Positions 29,322-36,898 of a DNA stretch of 64,000 bases are shown in pieces. The DNA comes from Bifidobacterium mongoliense DSM 21395. GTDB lineage: Bacteria > Actinomycetota > Actinomycetes > Actinomycetales > Bifidobacteriaceae. The notes beneath the pieces are model-generated. The model did not search any database. It was not told where the DNA came from and worked only from the letters and a program-made list of their open reading frames with translations. The stretch spans positions 1-64,000 of the forward strand of contig NZ_JGZE01000012.1 of assembly GCF_000741285.1 (NCBI RefSeq), written 5' to 3'. The translations under genes and the position numbers were made by a program. Position 1 is the first letter of the stretch; every line of letters begins with the position of its first letter.

Positions 29322-29372
29322 TTGCGCGAGCTCCCGTTGGCCTTGTGGCAATGACAACGGGAGCTCGCGCAA
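29322..29372. terminator. Strong bidirectional hairpin ending the cobalamin/nrdJ operon
   Basis: Perfect 18-bp stem: TTGCGCGAGCTCCCGTTG (29322-29339) against its complement at 29355-29372, with a 15-nt loop. It separates the transglutaminase gene (plus) from pduO (minus), the last gene of the nrdJ operon. Confidence 0.8.
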
Positions 29373-29395
29373 CGACCGTGCGAACCGCGAACCCG

Positions 29396-29935
29396 TCAGG
29401 ATTCCTTCGCGGGGGTCTCGGCCACCCCGTCCAGATGGTTCGCGAGCAGCGCCATGGCGAACAGGTAGTCCGACAGCCGGTTGATGAAACGCAGCCCTTC
29501 GGGTCGCACCCATTCCGGTCGTGCCTCGTGCAGAGCCACGCAGGCGCGTTCCGCTCGGCGGGCCAGCACCCGGGCGACCTGCAATTGGGCTCCCGTATGG
29601 CCGCCACCGGGCAGTATGAACGCACGGATGCGGTCGACTTGCGCCATGATCCGATCGATCGACGTCTCAAGCTGGATGACGTCGTCATCGTGGATGTTCG
29701 CGCTGCCGTCGATACTCACGTCGGCCTGGAACCGATACAGCAATCGCTGGATATGCTGCAGGTCATCGCGCATGCCGACGGTCTGTTCCGAGAGGTCGGC
29801 GATCACGAGACCCAGCCACGACTGCGTCTCGTCGAGTGCGCCGACGGCGAGGATCTGCGGGTCGGTTTTGGAGATGAAATGACCGTCCATCTGACGGCTC
29901 TGGCCGCCGTCACCCTTCTTGGTGTAGATCTTCAT
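29396..29935 (-). CDS. pduO: PduO-type cob(I)alamin adenosyltransferase
   Basis: 179 residues. It transfers the 5'-deoxyadenosyl group from ATP to cob(I)alamin. PduO-family marks: IYTKKGDGGQS at the N-terminus (ATP-binding loop), VGALDETQSWLG, FILPGGGHTGAQLQVARVLA, the arginine-rich RRAERACVALHE and FINRLSDYLFAMALLAN. It is the last gene of the nrdJ operon, 10 bp after the S-component gene, and its product is the cofactor form that NrdJ requires. Confidence 0.93.
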   Translation of the reverse strand: MKIYTKKGDGGQSRQMDGHFISKTDPQILAVGALDETQSWLGLVIADLSEQTVGMRDDLQHIQRLLYRFQADVSIDGSANIHDDDVIQLETSIDRIMAQVDRIRAFILPGGGHTGAQLQVARVLARRAERACVALHEARPEWVRPEGLRFINRLSDYLFAMALLANHLDGVAETPAKES

Positions 29936-29945
29936 GGTGCCGACC

Positions 29946-30850
29946 TCAGTGCGTCGCTACGCCGTTTGTGCCGGCGTTGGATGCGGTAGGTGATGCCGTG
30001 GAGGTGGCGGTGTTCAGCGCACCGCGATGCAGGGTGCGCTGGATGAGATCCACGGCCCACGGTGTGGCGATCAGCAGCAGCACCGCGGTCGAGGCGGCGT
30101 TGATGGCGTCGAAGGGTGCGGAGGCGCCGAGCGTGCCGAAGAACGCCAGAACCGTGTAGATGCGGGTGTAGGCCAGCCAGGTCCAGATGTCGAGGATCCA
30201 ACCGTAGACGAACGCCGATGCGATGCCCCACAGGGCCATCACGATGCGATTACGGCTCCAGGAGGTATGGCGAATCCAGCCGGCGGCGGCACCCATCAGG
30301 CCCCAGGCCAGCATCTGCCACGGTGTCCAGGCGCCCTGGCCGAGCCAGATGTTCGAGATGAGAGCGGTGAGCGATCCGATGAGGAATCCGGATTCCGCGC
30401 CAAGCGAGAGGCCCGCGAGGATCACGATGAAGCTTGTGAGTTCGACGTCGGGAATCGGCAGTTTGACGATGCGGGAGACGACGGCCAAGGCGGCGAACGC
30501 CGCGCTCGCAGTGATCTCGCCGAGCGAGCCGACCCGGGCAGACCGCGTTCAATCACCCAGAACGCCGCTGCCACGATCATGGGGGCGACCGCCGTGGCGA
30601 AAGCGAACAGGTTGTTCGCGCCCAAACCCGATTGGATCATGAGCAACAGAAGGCACAACCCGATGACGCCGCCCATCCAGGCCGTGAGCCGTCCGGCCGG
30701 TTTGGCCGAGCTCGCCGATACGACGGATGCGGGGGAGGCCTCCGCCGCGCTTCGGGCCGCCACTTCGGGTGTGGCGTCGGGAGTCGGCGCGCCGGCCGAT
30801 TCGCCGGTGGTCCCGGTGTGATGCATGTCGGATGTTGGTGTGGTGTTCAT
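29946..30850 (-). pseudogene. cbrT: ECF transporter S component, cobalamin-type, with a frame break
   Basis: The two halves of one membrane protein lie in adjacent frames. From ATG 30850 (AAGGA site) the first part has an Ala/Pro/Thr-rich head, then AWMGGVIGLCLLLLMIQSGL and MIVAAAFWVIERG; the second part continues GSLGEITASAAFAALAVVSR and runs to LTSFIVILAGLSLGAESGFL and GQGAWTPWQMLAWGLMGAAA, the signature of cobalamin-type S components (CbrT). Span 905 nt, two short of a whole number of codons over 301; the break is at about 30520-30550 and no classical slippery heptamer is seen. Either a sequencing error or a real indel. Lies between the ATPase and pduO genes. Confidence 0.78.
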
Positions 30851-30918
30851 GGATTCCTTCATTCCTCTTATTCATTCGTATGGCCCGTCGGCGCTGATGC
30901 GTCGGCAGGCGCGTTATG

Positions 30919-30938
30919 GTCGCGATGGGTATCGCGAC
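30919..30938 (-). promoter_or_regulatory. Intercistronic hairpin between cbrU and cbrT
   Basis: GTCGCGAT (30919-30926), loop GGGT, ATCGCGAC (30931-30938). It sits in the ~110-bp gap after the ATPase gene, just before the S-component gene; it may act in attenuation or mRNA processing of the operon. Confidence 0.5.
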
Positions 30939-30960
30939 ACGTTGTTCCGGGTTCATGGGG

Positions 30961-32928
30961 TCACGGCCCCACCCCGGTATCCTCCGGCACGAGGGCCTCC
31001 GGATCGCGCTCCCGCAGCAATCGGTGCACGCCGGTGGTCGAATAGTCCTGTCGTGCGATGATGGCCCGGGGGGTGTCATAGGCCACGAGTTCGCCGTTCA
31101 TGAGCACGGCGTTCATGGTCGCGTACCTCACGCAGAACTCCGAATCGTGGCAGGAGAAGATGACCAGTCCACCCTGTGCCGCACGGCGTTGCATCGCCAG
31201 GCCGACCTCCGCCGATGCCGGGGCATCGAGGCCCTTCGTCGGCTCGTCGAGCAGGGTGATCGGACGTCGTTCATTCAACACCTGACGGACCGCAGCGAGC
31301 TGCTGCTCGCCCAGACTGGATGCCATGATCCGCTGGCGCGAGAGGTCGTAGGGGTCCATGCCGGCGTGCAGCTCAAGCACGGCCCGGGCGTCGGCTGGCA
31401 CGTAGCCCACCAGCCCCGCGCTCCTCGATGGTCTCACCCTCGCGGGCCGTCCGAACACTCGGCGCAGCATGTCGCCGATGCCGGGGCGTCGACCGTTCGG
31501 GCGGTCCATCGGTTCCCCGCCCCGTGCCTCGGGGCATAGCGAGATCGTCCCGAACTGGGGGCGTGTGGTGCCGAACAGCATGTCCAGCAGCGTGCTTTTG
31601 CCGCTGCCGCTTTGTCCGCTGATCGCAATGATCTGGCCGAATCGGGCGTCCACACTGACATCGCGCACCGCGGGTGCCTGGGCGTTCGGGTAGGTATAGC
31701 TCACGTTGTGAATGCGCAGTGCAGGCGTAGCCGTAGTCGCGGGGGTCGCCGAGGGTACGGGGGATGTGCGGATTGAATGTGGGTGCCTTCCGACCGCGGT
31801 ATCGTCGTCGCGGCGAGGGGATGAGCCTTCCGTGGCGGTCGAAGCCCGCCCGTGCGCCGGCACGGCCGCCGGCAGCTCAGCCAGTGCGGCACGGCCCTCC
31901 GCGACGGTCATGGGCAACGGGGTAACGGTGTCCGAACCCCGCGCCGACGGCATGGCGCCGGCGCCGCTTCGCGCATCGAGGAACAGCCGGGGCACGTCGG
32001 GGATCAGATCGCGGCACTCCTGTGTCCGATGCAGCATCGTGACGGCCTCGCGAGGCGTCCCGTCCGCCACGATGCGGCCGCGTCGCATCGCGATGAGGTG
32101 GGTGGCCGTATCCAACAGGCCATCGAGACGGTGCTCGGCCATCACGATGCTCATGCCGGCGTCGCGGTTGAGTCGACGCAAGAGGTCGAGGGTGCGTTGG
32201 CGGGTGACCGCATCGAGACCCGATGTCGGTTCATCCAACAGCAGGAGCCGCGGGCGGGTGGCCAGTATGGCCGCCAGGCACACCAGCTGGCGCTGCCCTT
32301 CGGAGAGCGCGGCGATCGGCGTATCGATGAGCGCGGCGATGCCGAGGAATCCGATGATGTCGTTCGCCTGCAACGCTACCGCCGACCGATCCACTGATGA
32401 TCGATCCACCGACGAGCGCCCGTGCCATGACCGTCCGTGCATTGTCGGGCCGTTGCCGAGCCGAATCGCCAGGTCGTCGCGCAGCGTGGCGGCGACAAGG
32501 ACGTCCTGGGTGCGTTGGGGCACGTATCCGATGTCCGTCGATCCCAGACATGCGTTCGCCGGTCCGCCGAACAGTTCGATGCTGCCGCCGCGCTCGCCTG
32601 ACGGGAACAGCTCCGGTTTGAGATGGCGCAGCAGTGTCGTTTTGCCACTGCCGGTGAAACCGGAGATGATAGCGAACTCGCCGGCGTCGATGGTCAGGTC
32701 GATGTCGTCCAATGCCGGTTCAGGCCCCGGCCCCGGTTCCGGTTCCGTTTGCGGTTCCGGGGCCAGGGTCGGGGAATGGGGATCGCCCAGATCGGAGTGA
32801 TCGTTGGTGGCGATGATGGCGGTTGCGGCGTCAGCGCCGTTGGTCGATGTGCCGGTCTCGGAAGCGGCCATCATGGGATCCTCGGCGAAGGTGAAGCGCA
32901 GATGGGTCAGGCGTGCAATCTCGACCAT
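30961..32928 (-). CDS. cbrU: ECF transporter fused double ATPase
   Basis: 655 residues with two ABC ATPase modules, energising an ECF importer. Module 1 (~70-310): Walker A GFTGSGKTTLL, signature LSEGQRQLVCLAA, Walker B RLLLLDEPTSGLD. Module 2 (~400-640): Walker A GQSGSGKSTLLDML, a weaker signature LGEQQLAAV, Walker B ITLLDEPTKGLD. Low-complexity insertions occur at the N-terminus (EPEPGPGPEPA), in module 1 (two SSVDR copies) and between the modules. Fused ATPases of this type go with CbrT/CbrV cobalamin systems or YkoEDC; the neighbours favour cobalamin. GTGAC-type spacing: ATG 32928 after GGAGGTGA, overlapping the T-component gene by 22 bp. Confidence 0.88.
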   Translation of the reverse strand: MVEIARLTHLRFTFAEDPMMAASETGTSTNGADAATAIIATNDHSDLGDPHSPTLAPEPQTEPEPGPGPEPALDDIDLTIDAGEFAIISGFTGSGKTTLLRHLKPELFPSGERGGSIELFGGPANACLGSTDIGYVPQRTQDVLVAATLRDDLAIRLGNGPTMHGRSWHGRSSVDRSSVDRSAVALQANDIIGFLGIAALIDTPIAALSEGQRQLVCLAAILATRPRLLLLDEPTSGLDAVTRQRTLDLLRRLNRDAGMSIVMAEHRLDGLLDTATHLIAMRRGRIVADGTPREAVTMLHRTQECRDLIPDVPRLFLDARSGAGAMPSARGSDTVTPLPMTVAEGRAALAELPAAVPAHGRASTATEGSSPRRDDDTAVGRHPHSIRTSPVPSATPATTATPALRIHNVSYTYPNAQAPAVRDVSVDARFGQIIAISGQSGSGKSTLLDMLFGTTRPQFGTISLCPEARGGEPMDRPNGRRPGIGDMLRRVFGRPARVRPSRSAGLVGYVPADARAVLELHAGMDPYDLSRQRIMASSLGEQQLAAVRQVLNERRPITLLDEPTKGLDAPASAEVGLAMQRRAAQGGLVIFSCHDSEFCVRYATMNAVLMNGELVAYDTPRAIIARQDYSTTGVHRLLRERDPEALVPEDTGVGP

Positions 32929-34022
32929 AGCAGGTCACCTCCCTCCTGGAGATACGGCAACGTGACGATGAGGAACGCCACGAGGAACATGACGGGGGAG
33001 TACATCCCCCACGGATGGATAAGCAGTACGGCGAGCATGGCGGCGGACCAGACGATCAAGCGCCACGACCGCCGGTTTCGGGCGTCGTGGAACCTGCCCG
33101 TACGGATCGGTGCGGCGGATTCGTACGGATTGTTCGCGTCGGCGGCGGAGTTGGCGCTTGGGGCGCTACCGGCGTTACCGGACTCGGAGTTACCGGTATC
33201 GCCCGGGTCAGCGGAATCACCCGTATGGGCGGTCGCGATGGTCAACGCGGCGGCCTTCGACGACGCATCCTCCATCGTCTCGGCCAACATGGCGTACAGC
33301 AATGCCCGCAGGAGCACCAATCGCCGCATGACGGCGTGCCCCGTCGGGTTCCCGCGCCGTGGATCGGACGATTGTGACGCGGCGGCTCCCATCGACATCG
33401 GGTCCGGCGACACCGTACCGGTCGTGGTCGAGCCGATTGCGCCGGCACCGACTGGGCCCACACCGATTGCGTCGGCACCAATCGCAATCGCACCGGTTTC
33501 GACCGCACGCCGGGCGAGCGGGAACAATGAGGCGAAGCGTGACATGAGCGCGGGAATCATGGCCATGCAGATGCCCATGGTGAGCACGAGACGGGGCGCG
33601 CGTCGTGAGGACACGGCGGTCATCACGCCTGTGTCATTACGGGTCTGCGAGAGGGCGGTGAGCACGAGGATCATGAACGAGATCGCGTTCAGCGCGCCGG
33701 CGTACAGGGCCTCGCTCGTCGGCCCCCATCCGTGGATGGTGAATAGTCTGACCGAACCCTGGGTGTGGAATATCGCCGTGAAGATCACGATGAACAACCC
33801 CATGGAGGCACCGGTCCACAGGCCGACAAGGAGACGTCGGAGTGCTCCGAACGCCAGTTCGAGTGCCACGAGCAGAAGCATGATCCACAGGCCGAGCCTG
33901 ATGGATCCGTTGGTGCCGCCGGCGACCAGCACCGCCACATGGTGCCAGAGCACTGCTGCAAGCGACAGCCTGGTGAAGGCGGTCCTGCCGAACAATCGCA
34001 TGCGGCGGCACGCCTTCACCAT
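32907..34022 (-). CDS. cbrV: ECF transporter transmembrane (T) component
   Basis: 371 residues. Membrane helices: LSLAAVLWHHVAVLVAGG, LWIMLLLVALELAFGALRR, GLFIVIFTAIFHTQG, ISFMILVLTALSQT and, at the C-terminus, IVWSAAMLAVLLIHPWGM and PVMFLVAFLIVTLPYL. Between them, PALMSRFASLFPLARRA and LLRALLYAMLAETMEDA resemble the ATPase-coupling helices of EcfT. A long Gly/Ala/Ile/Thr-rich stretch (~190-225) and a Ser/Asn/Asp-rich stretch (~270-305) are expanded loops. It follows nrdJ after 26 bp and overlaps the ATPase gene. Confidence 0.82.
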   Translation of the reverse strand: MVKACRRMRLFGRTAFTRLSLAAVLWHHVAVLVAGGTNGSIRLGLWIMLLLVALELAFGALRRLLVGLWTGASMGLFIVIFTAIFHTQGSVRLFTIHGWGPTSEALYAGALNAISFMILVLTALSQTRNDTGVMTAVSSRRAPRLVLTMGICMAMIPALMSRFASLFPLARRAVETGAIAIGADAIGVGPVGAGAIGSTTTGTVSPDPMSMGAAASQSSDPRRGNPTGHAVMRRLVLLRALLYAMLAETMEDASSKAAALTIATAHTGDSADPGDTGNSESGNAGSAPSANSAADANNPYESAAPIRTGRFHDARNRRSWRLIVWSAAMLAVLLIHPWGMYSPVMFLVAFLIVTLPYLQEGGDLLWSRLHA

Positions 34023-34048
34023 GGGTTCAACGGTCTTTCGTCAGTGAC

Positions 34049-36298
34049 TCAGCGCACCGGGCATGCGCCGCCGGCGCAGTCGGTCTGGTTCACGAGTTCG
34101 AGATCCTTGAGGTCCGTGTTGCCGTTCATCCGGGCGAACACCTCCTGGGCATCGCCGCTGATCCGGGCGAGGATCTCCTCGTACTGAGCCTTGCTGATCG
34201 GCTCCTTCGGAGCCTGCTTGAAGCCCGAACCGGTGTACGGCAGCATCGATGTCGACTTGATGGAGCCGGCATACTGGCTGAGGACCGCGGGCAGCGAAGG
34301 CTTCTCCTCGTCACGGAAGGTGACGGTGCAGCTCACGGCGTTGTCGGCCCAATAGGTCTGCAGGAAGGCCTGGGTGGCCAGCTGTTCACGCGCCGAGACC
34401 GAACCCGCCGAGGCGAAGTCCTTGGCGTCGGCGTTCGCCGCACGCACCGGGAATTCCACGCACATGGTGTGCTTGGTGTATACGTCGGGCTCGATGGTGT
34501 AGCCGCAGGCCTTGAGCGCGGGCAGCAGGGGGTCGTCCTCCTGGAAGCGGATGCGCTGGATGAGGTACGGGGCGTAGTGGAAGTGCATGCCCTCCGAAAC
34601 GCCGGCCAGCTTGGACACGGTGCCGGAAGGCTTCACGGTCGTGTGCTTGAGCGAGGGGGAGCAGCCGAGTTCCGCGGAGTAGCGCTTGTCGGCGTCGACC
34701 ACGGCCTGGTAGAGCCCATTCATCACCGTGACGGCGTTCTGGTCGTACCGCGGCCGGCCGTTCTCGTCGGTGCCGACGACCACGCGGTGGCCGAAGCGGG
34801 TGAGGAACCAGTCCTGGATGCCGGAGATCGAGATGCCGATGCGCCGGTTGCGTTCGATGACGTTGCGCGAGACCTCCCAGTCGTAGCTGCCGAAAGTGAC
34901 GCGTTTGGTATAGCGTGCGGCCAGCGAGAAGGCCTCGTTGAGATCCCAGCCCTGCTGCTCGGCGATGTTGGGGAATACCTCGAACAGGTTGCACGGCTCG
35001 CCGTTCTCCAACGTGATCTCGCCGCAGGGATTCGTGCCCTCGGCGTGGGCGTCGCTGGTTTCGGAACGCCCGTCGGCCAGACGGCCGTAGTGCCGGGAGA
35101 GGTCGAGGTCCACGATGCCGGGTTCGCCGTTGGTGCGGATGGCGTCGGCGATGCGTTCGTACTGCTCGGGGTCGCCGGAGACCGCCACGGAGTTGTTCGA
35201 GGCCCAGCGATGGTGATAGAGCTTGGTCTGATCTTGCTTCATCGTGACGAAGCCCTCGTCGTCCCAATCTCCCAAGGCGAGCTCGGCGGAACGGCGCACA
35301 TTGCCGGCCACGACCGCCTTGCCGATGAGATTGCCGATGTCGGTGGCGTCGACGGCGCTCAGACCGCGCCCGAGGGAGGCGTTCAGCGTCTCGTTCACGT
35401 CGCGAAGCATCTCGATCAGGGGCGCCGCACCGGATGCAGTGCCGCCGAAGCCGTGGATGCGTGCACCGCGTGGGCGGATGTCGGAGGCATCGAGCACGAG
35501 CGAGGATCCGTCGCCGTTGAAGTAGCCGAAGTGCGCATCGATGACAGCTGCGAGGGCCAGTACCCAGCCCTCGCGCGTGTCGGGAATCGTGGAGAAGAAG
35601 GGGGACCGTGCGCTGTCGGTGCCGGAGGCCTTGCGCTGCGCGAGCCACTCGTCGCGGTCCACGGCACCCGAGGCGCGTGATTCCTCGGCGGACCCATTGG
35701 CGCCGTCGATGACGATGGTCAGATCGGTGGTGCGGGCGACCGCGGGTATGCGCGAGGTGTTATCGCGGGTGACGGAGAATCCGACGCCGCCGCCCTTCAT
35801 GAGCTGGTCGAACATAAAGGCGAAGGGCATGGAGACCGCGGGCTGCTTGGCCTCGAGGTAGTCGGGCACGAGGGCCGACTTCCCATAGGGCTGCGGCCTG
35901 ATCGCAACGAACCAGCAGTTGTTGAGGGAATCGCCGTGGCGCCGCTGATAGTCGGTGCCGCTGACCCACAGGTTGCGTCCAGAAGGCGTTGCCGACAGAC
36001 CGTAGATCAGGGAGTACAGCCGCTTGGCTTCGTCCTGGAGGCCGTCGACGATCTTGCGGTCATCCTCGCTCACGGCGTTGGGGTCGATGTCGTGCAGCCG
36101 TGGGTCAAGGTTGATGTTGCCTTCGACGACGCGCTTGACGGTCTCCTCCCAGTCCTCGGTGCGGTGTTCCTCGTCGAGGAACCGCGCGTAGGTGCGCTTG
36201 TAGGTCACCCATCCGAGCGGGCCCCAATGCGGCTGCACGTCCTGGCGCACCTGTGCGATGGTGTCATCGTCAAGCGTGATGACTGGCTGATCGTTCAT
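34049..36298 (-). CDS. nrdJ: Adenosylcobalamin-dependent (class II) ribonucleoside-triphosphate reductase, monomeric
   Basis: 749 residues, close to the 739 of the Lactobacillus leichmannii enzyme. It reduces ribonucleotides using adenosylcobalamin to make the thiyl radical, with or without oxygen. The key residues line up: Cys128 in LNNCWFVA, Cys425 and Glu427 in GTNPCGEITLENG, Cys436 in GEPCNLFE, and the C-terminal redox pair Cys741/Cys746 in DCAGGACPVR; spacing matches the known Cys119/408/419/731/736 set. AGGGAG at 36309-36314 sets ATG 36298. It heads the operon nrdJ-cbrV-cbrU-cbrT-pduO. Bifidobacteria are usually credited with NrdEF and NrdD, so this class is notable. Confidence 0.95.
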   Translation of the reverse strand: MNDQPVITLDDDTIAQVRQDVQPHWGPLGWVTYKRTYARFLDEEHRTEDWEETVKRVVEGNINLDPRLHDIDPNAVSEDDRKIVDGLQDEAKRLYSLIYGLSATPSGRNLWVSGTDYQRRHGDSLNNCWFVAIRPQPYGKSALVPDYLEAKQPAVSMPFAFMFDQLMKGGGVGFSVTRDNTSRIPAVARTTDLTIVIDGANGSAEESRASGAVDRDEWLAQRKASGTDSARSPFFSTIPDTREGWVLALAAVIDAHFGYFNGDGSSLVLDASDIRPRGARIHGFGGTASGAAPLIEMLRDVNETLNASLGRGLSAVDATDIGNLIGKAVVAGNVRRSAELALGDWDDEGFVTMKQDQTKLYHHRWASNNSVAVSGDPEQYERIADAIRTNGEPGIVDLDLSRHYGRLADGRSETSDAHAEGTNPCGEITLENGEPCNLFEVFPNIAEQQGWDLNEAFSLAARYTKRVTFGSYDWEVSRNVIERNRRIGISISGIQDWFLTRFGHRVVVGTDENGRPRYDQNAVTVMNGLYQAVVDADKRYSAELGCSPSLKHTTVKPSGTVSKLAGVSEGMHFHYAPYLIQRIRFQEDDPLLPALKACGYTIEPDVYTKHTMCVEFPVRAANADAKDFASAGSVSAREQLATQAFLQTYWADNAVSCTVTFRDEEKPSLPAVLSQYAGSIKSTSMLPYTGSGFKQAPKEPISKAQYEEILARISGDAQEVFARMNGNTDLKDLELVNQTDCAGGACPVR

Positions 36299-36319
36299 TG
36301 TCCTGTTTCTCCCTAGTAA

Positions 36320-36358
36320 CCGCTACATATCATACAAAACCACTAGATATAGTAGTAA
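36320..36358 (-). promoter_or_regulatory. nrdJ promoter overlapped by two NrdR-box-like palindromes
   Basis: Box 1 CCACTAGATATAGTAG (36340-36355) fits the NrdR consensus acaCwAtATaTwGtgt well; box 2 CCGCTACATATCATAC (36320-36335) fits partly. They are 20 bp apart, two helical turns, as expected for cooperative NrdR binding. On the minus strand, TTACTA (36353-36358) and TATGAT (36329-36334) with an 18-bp spacer form the promoter, so both boxes overlap it. Confidence 0.65.
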
Positions 36359-36898
36359 CTTCATCAATTAATGCAACATGTAGTTGATTTGACATTCTCG
36401 CGTCGTTCGTTATACGGGCTGGGGATGGGTGCAGCCGCTCTCCCGCCGAGCATGCGCGGCCATGGGCAACGCCGAAACGGAGCGTCGGCAACGGCGCCCC
36501 CGCGTGTCTTCGCATCTCCCCGCGCGTGCCGTAGCGATGGTGCGATGGGCCGTGGCGCCCTTGTGCGGTGCCGCGGGTCGAAGTCGCGCAGCAGGCGACA
36601 AGGCGACACGATGCGGACGACAAGGCGATATGTGAGGAATGTCATGATGGGGAGTGGACCGGCGTGGTGCGAGGGATCGTCGTCGGATGCGTCGGTGAGG
36701 CGCAGGCGATTATGGAGCGCGTTCGCGTCATTTGACGTCAACCGGTTGACTCTTTATCGTGTGCCGTGTACGAAGCAGTGGCGGTAACGATGAGGTTACG
36801 GGGGTGCACATGCGTAACGATATGCGAACTGCGGCAATGCGGATGGGTCGGCCTGCAACGGCGGCGGCCTGGCGGGGACGGCACGACCTGAGACGGCC
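36359..36898. other. Divergent region between nrdJ and the GH32 gene
   Basis: No credible gene. Apart from the two promoters, 36420-36720 is GC-rich without recognised features. I looked for a cobalamin riboswitch (B12 box) upstream of nrdJ on the minus strand and did not find one. Confidence 0.5.
36732..36760 (+). promoter_or_regulatory. GH32 promoter with LacI-type operator in the spacer
   Basis: -35 TTGACG (36732-36737), 17-bp spacer, -10 TATCGT (36755-36760). The spacer contains a perfect 14-bp palindrome GTCAACCGGTTGAC (36737-36750), with the central CG and flanking A/T arms typical of LacI-family operators. A repressor bound here would block RNA polymerase, giving sugar-inducible expression of the fructanase. 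No lacI gene is in the window. Confidence 0.65.

Noticed and set aside
30500-30560. Programmed -1 frameshift in the S-component gene
   Set aside because: No X-XXY-YYZ slippery heptamer or downstream pseudoknot is apparent; an indel is simpler.
36299-36898. Cobalamin riboswitch before nrdJ
   Set aside because: No B12-box-like sequence was found on the minus strand; the short leader and NrdR-like boxes explain the region better. A covariance search would settle it.
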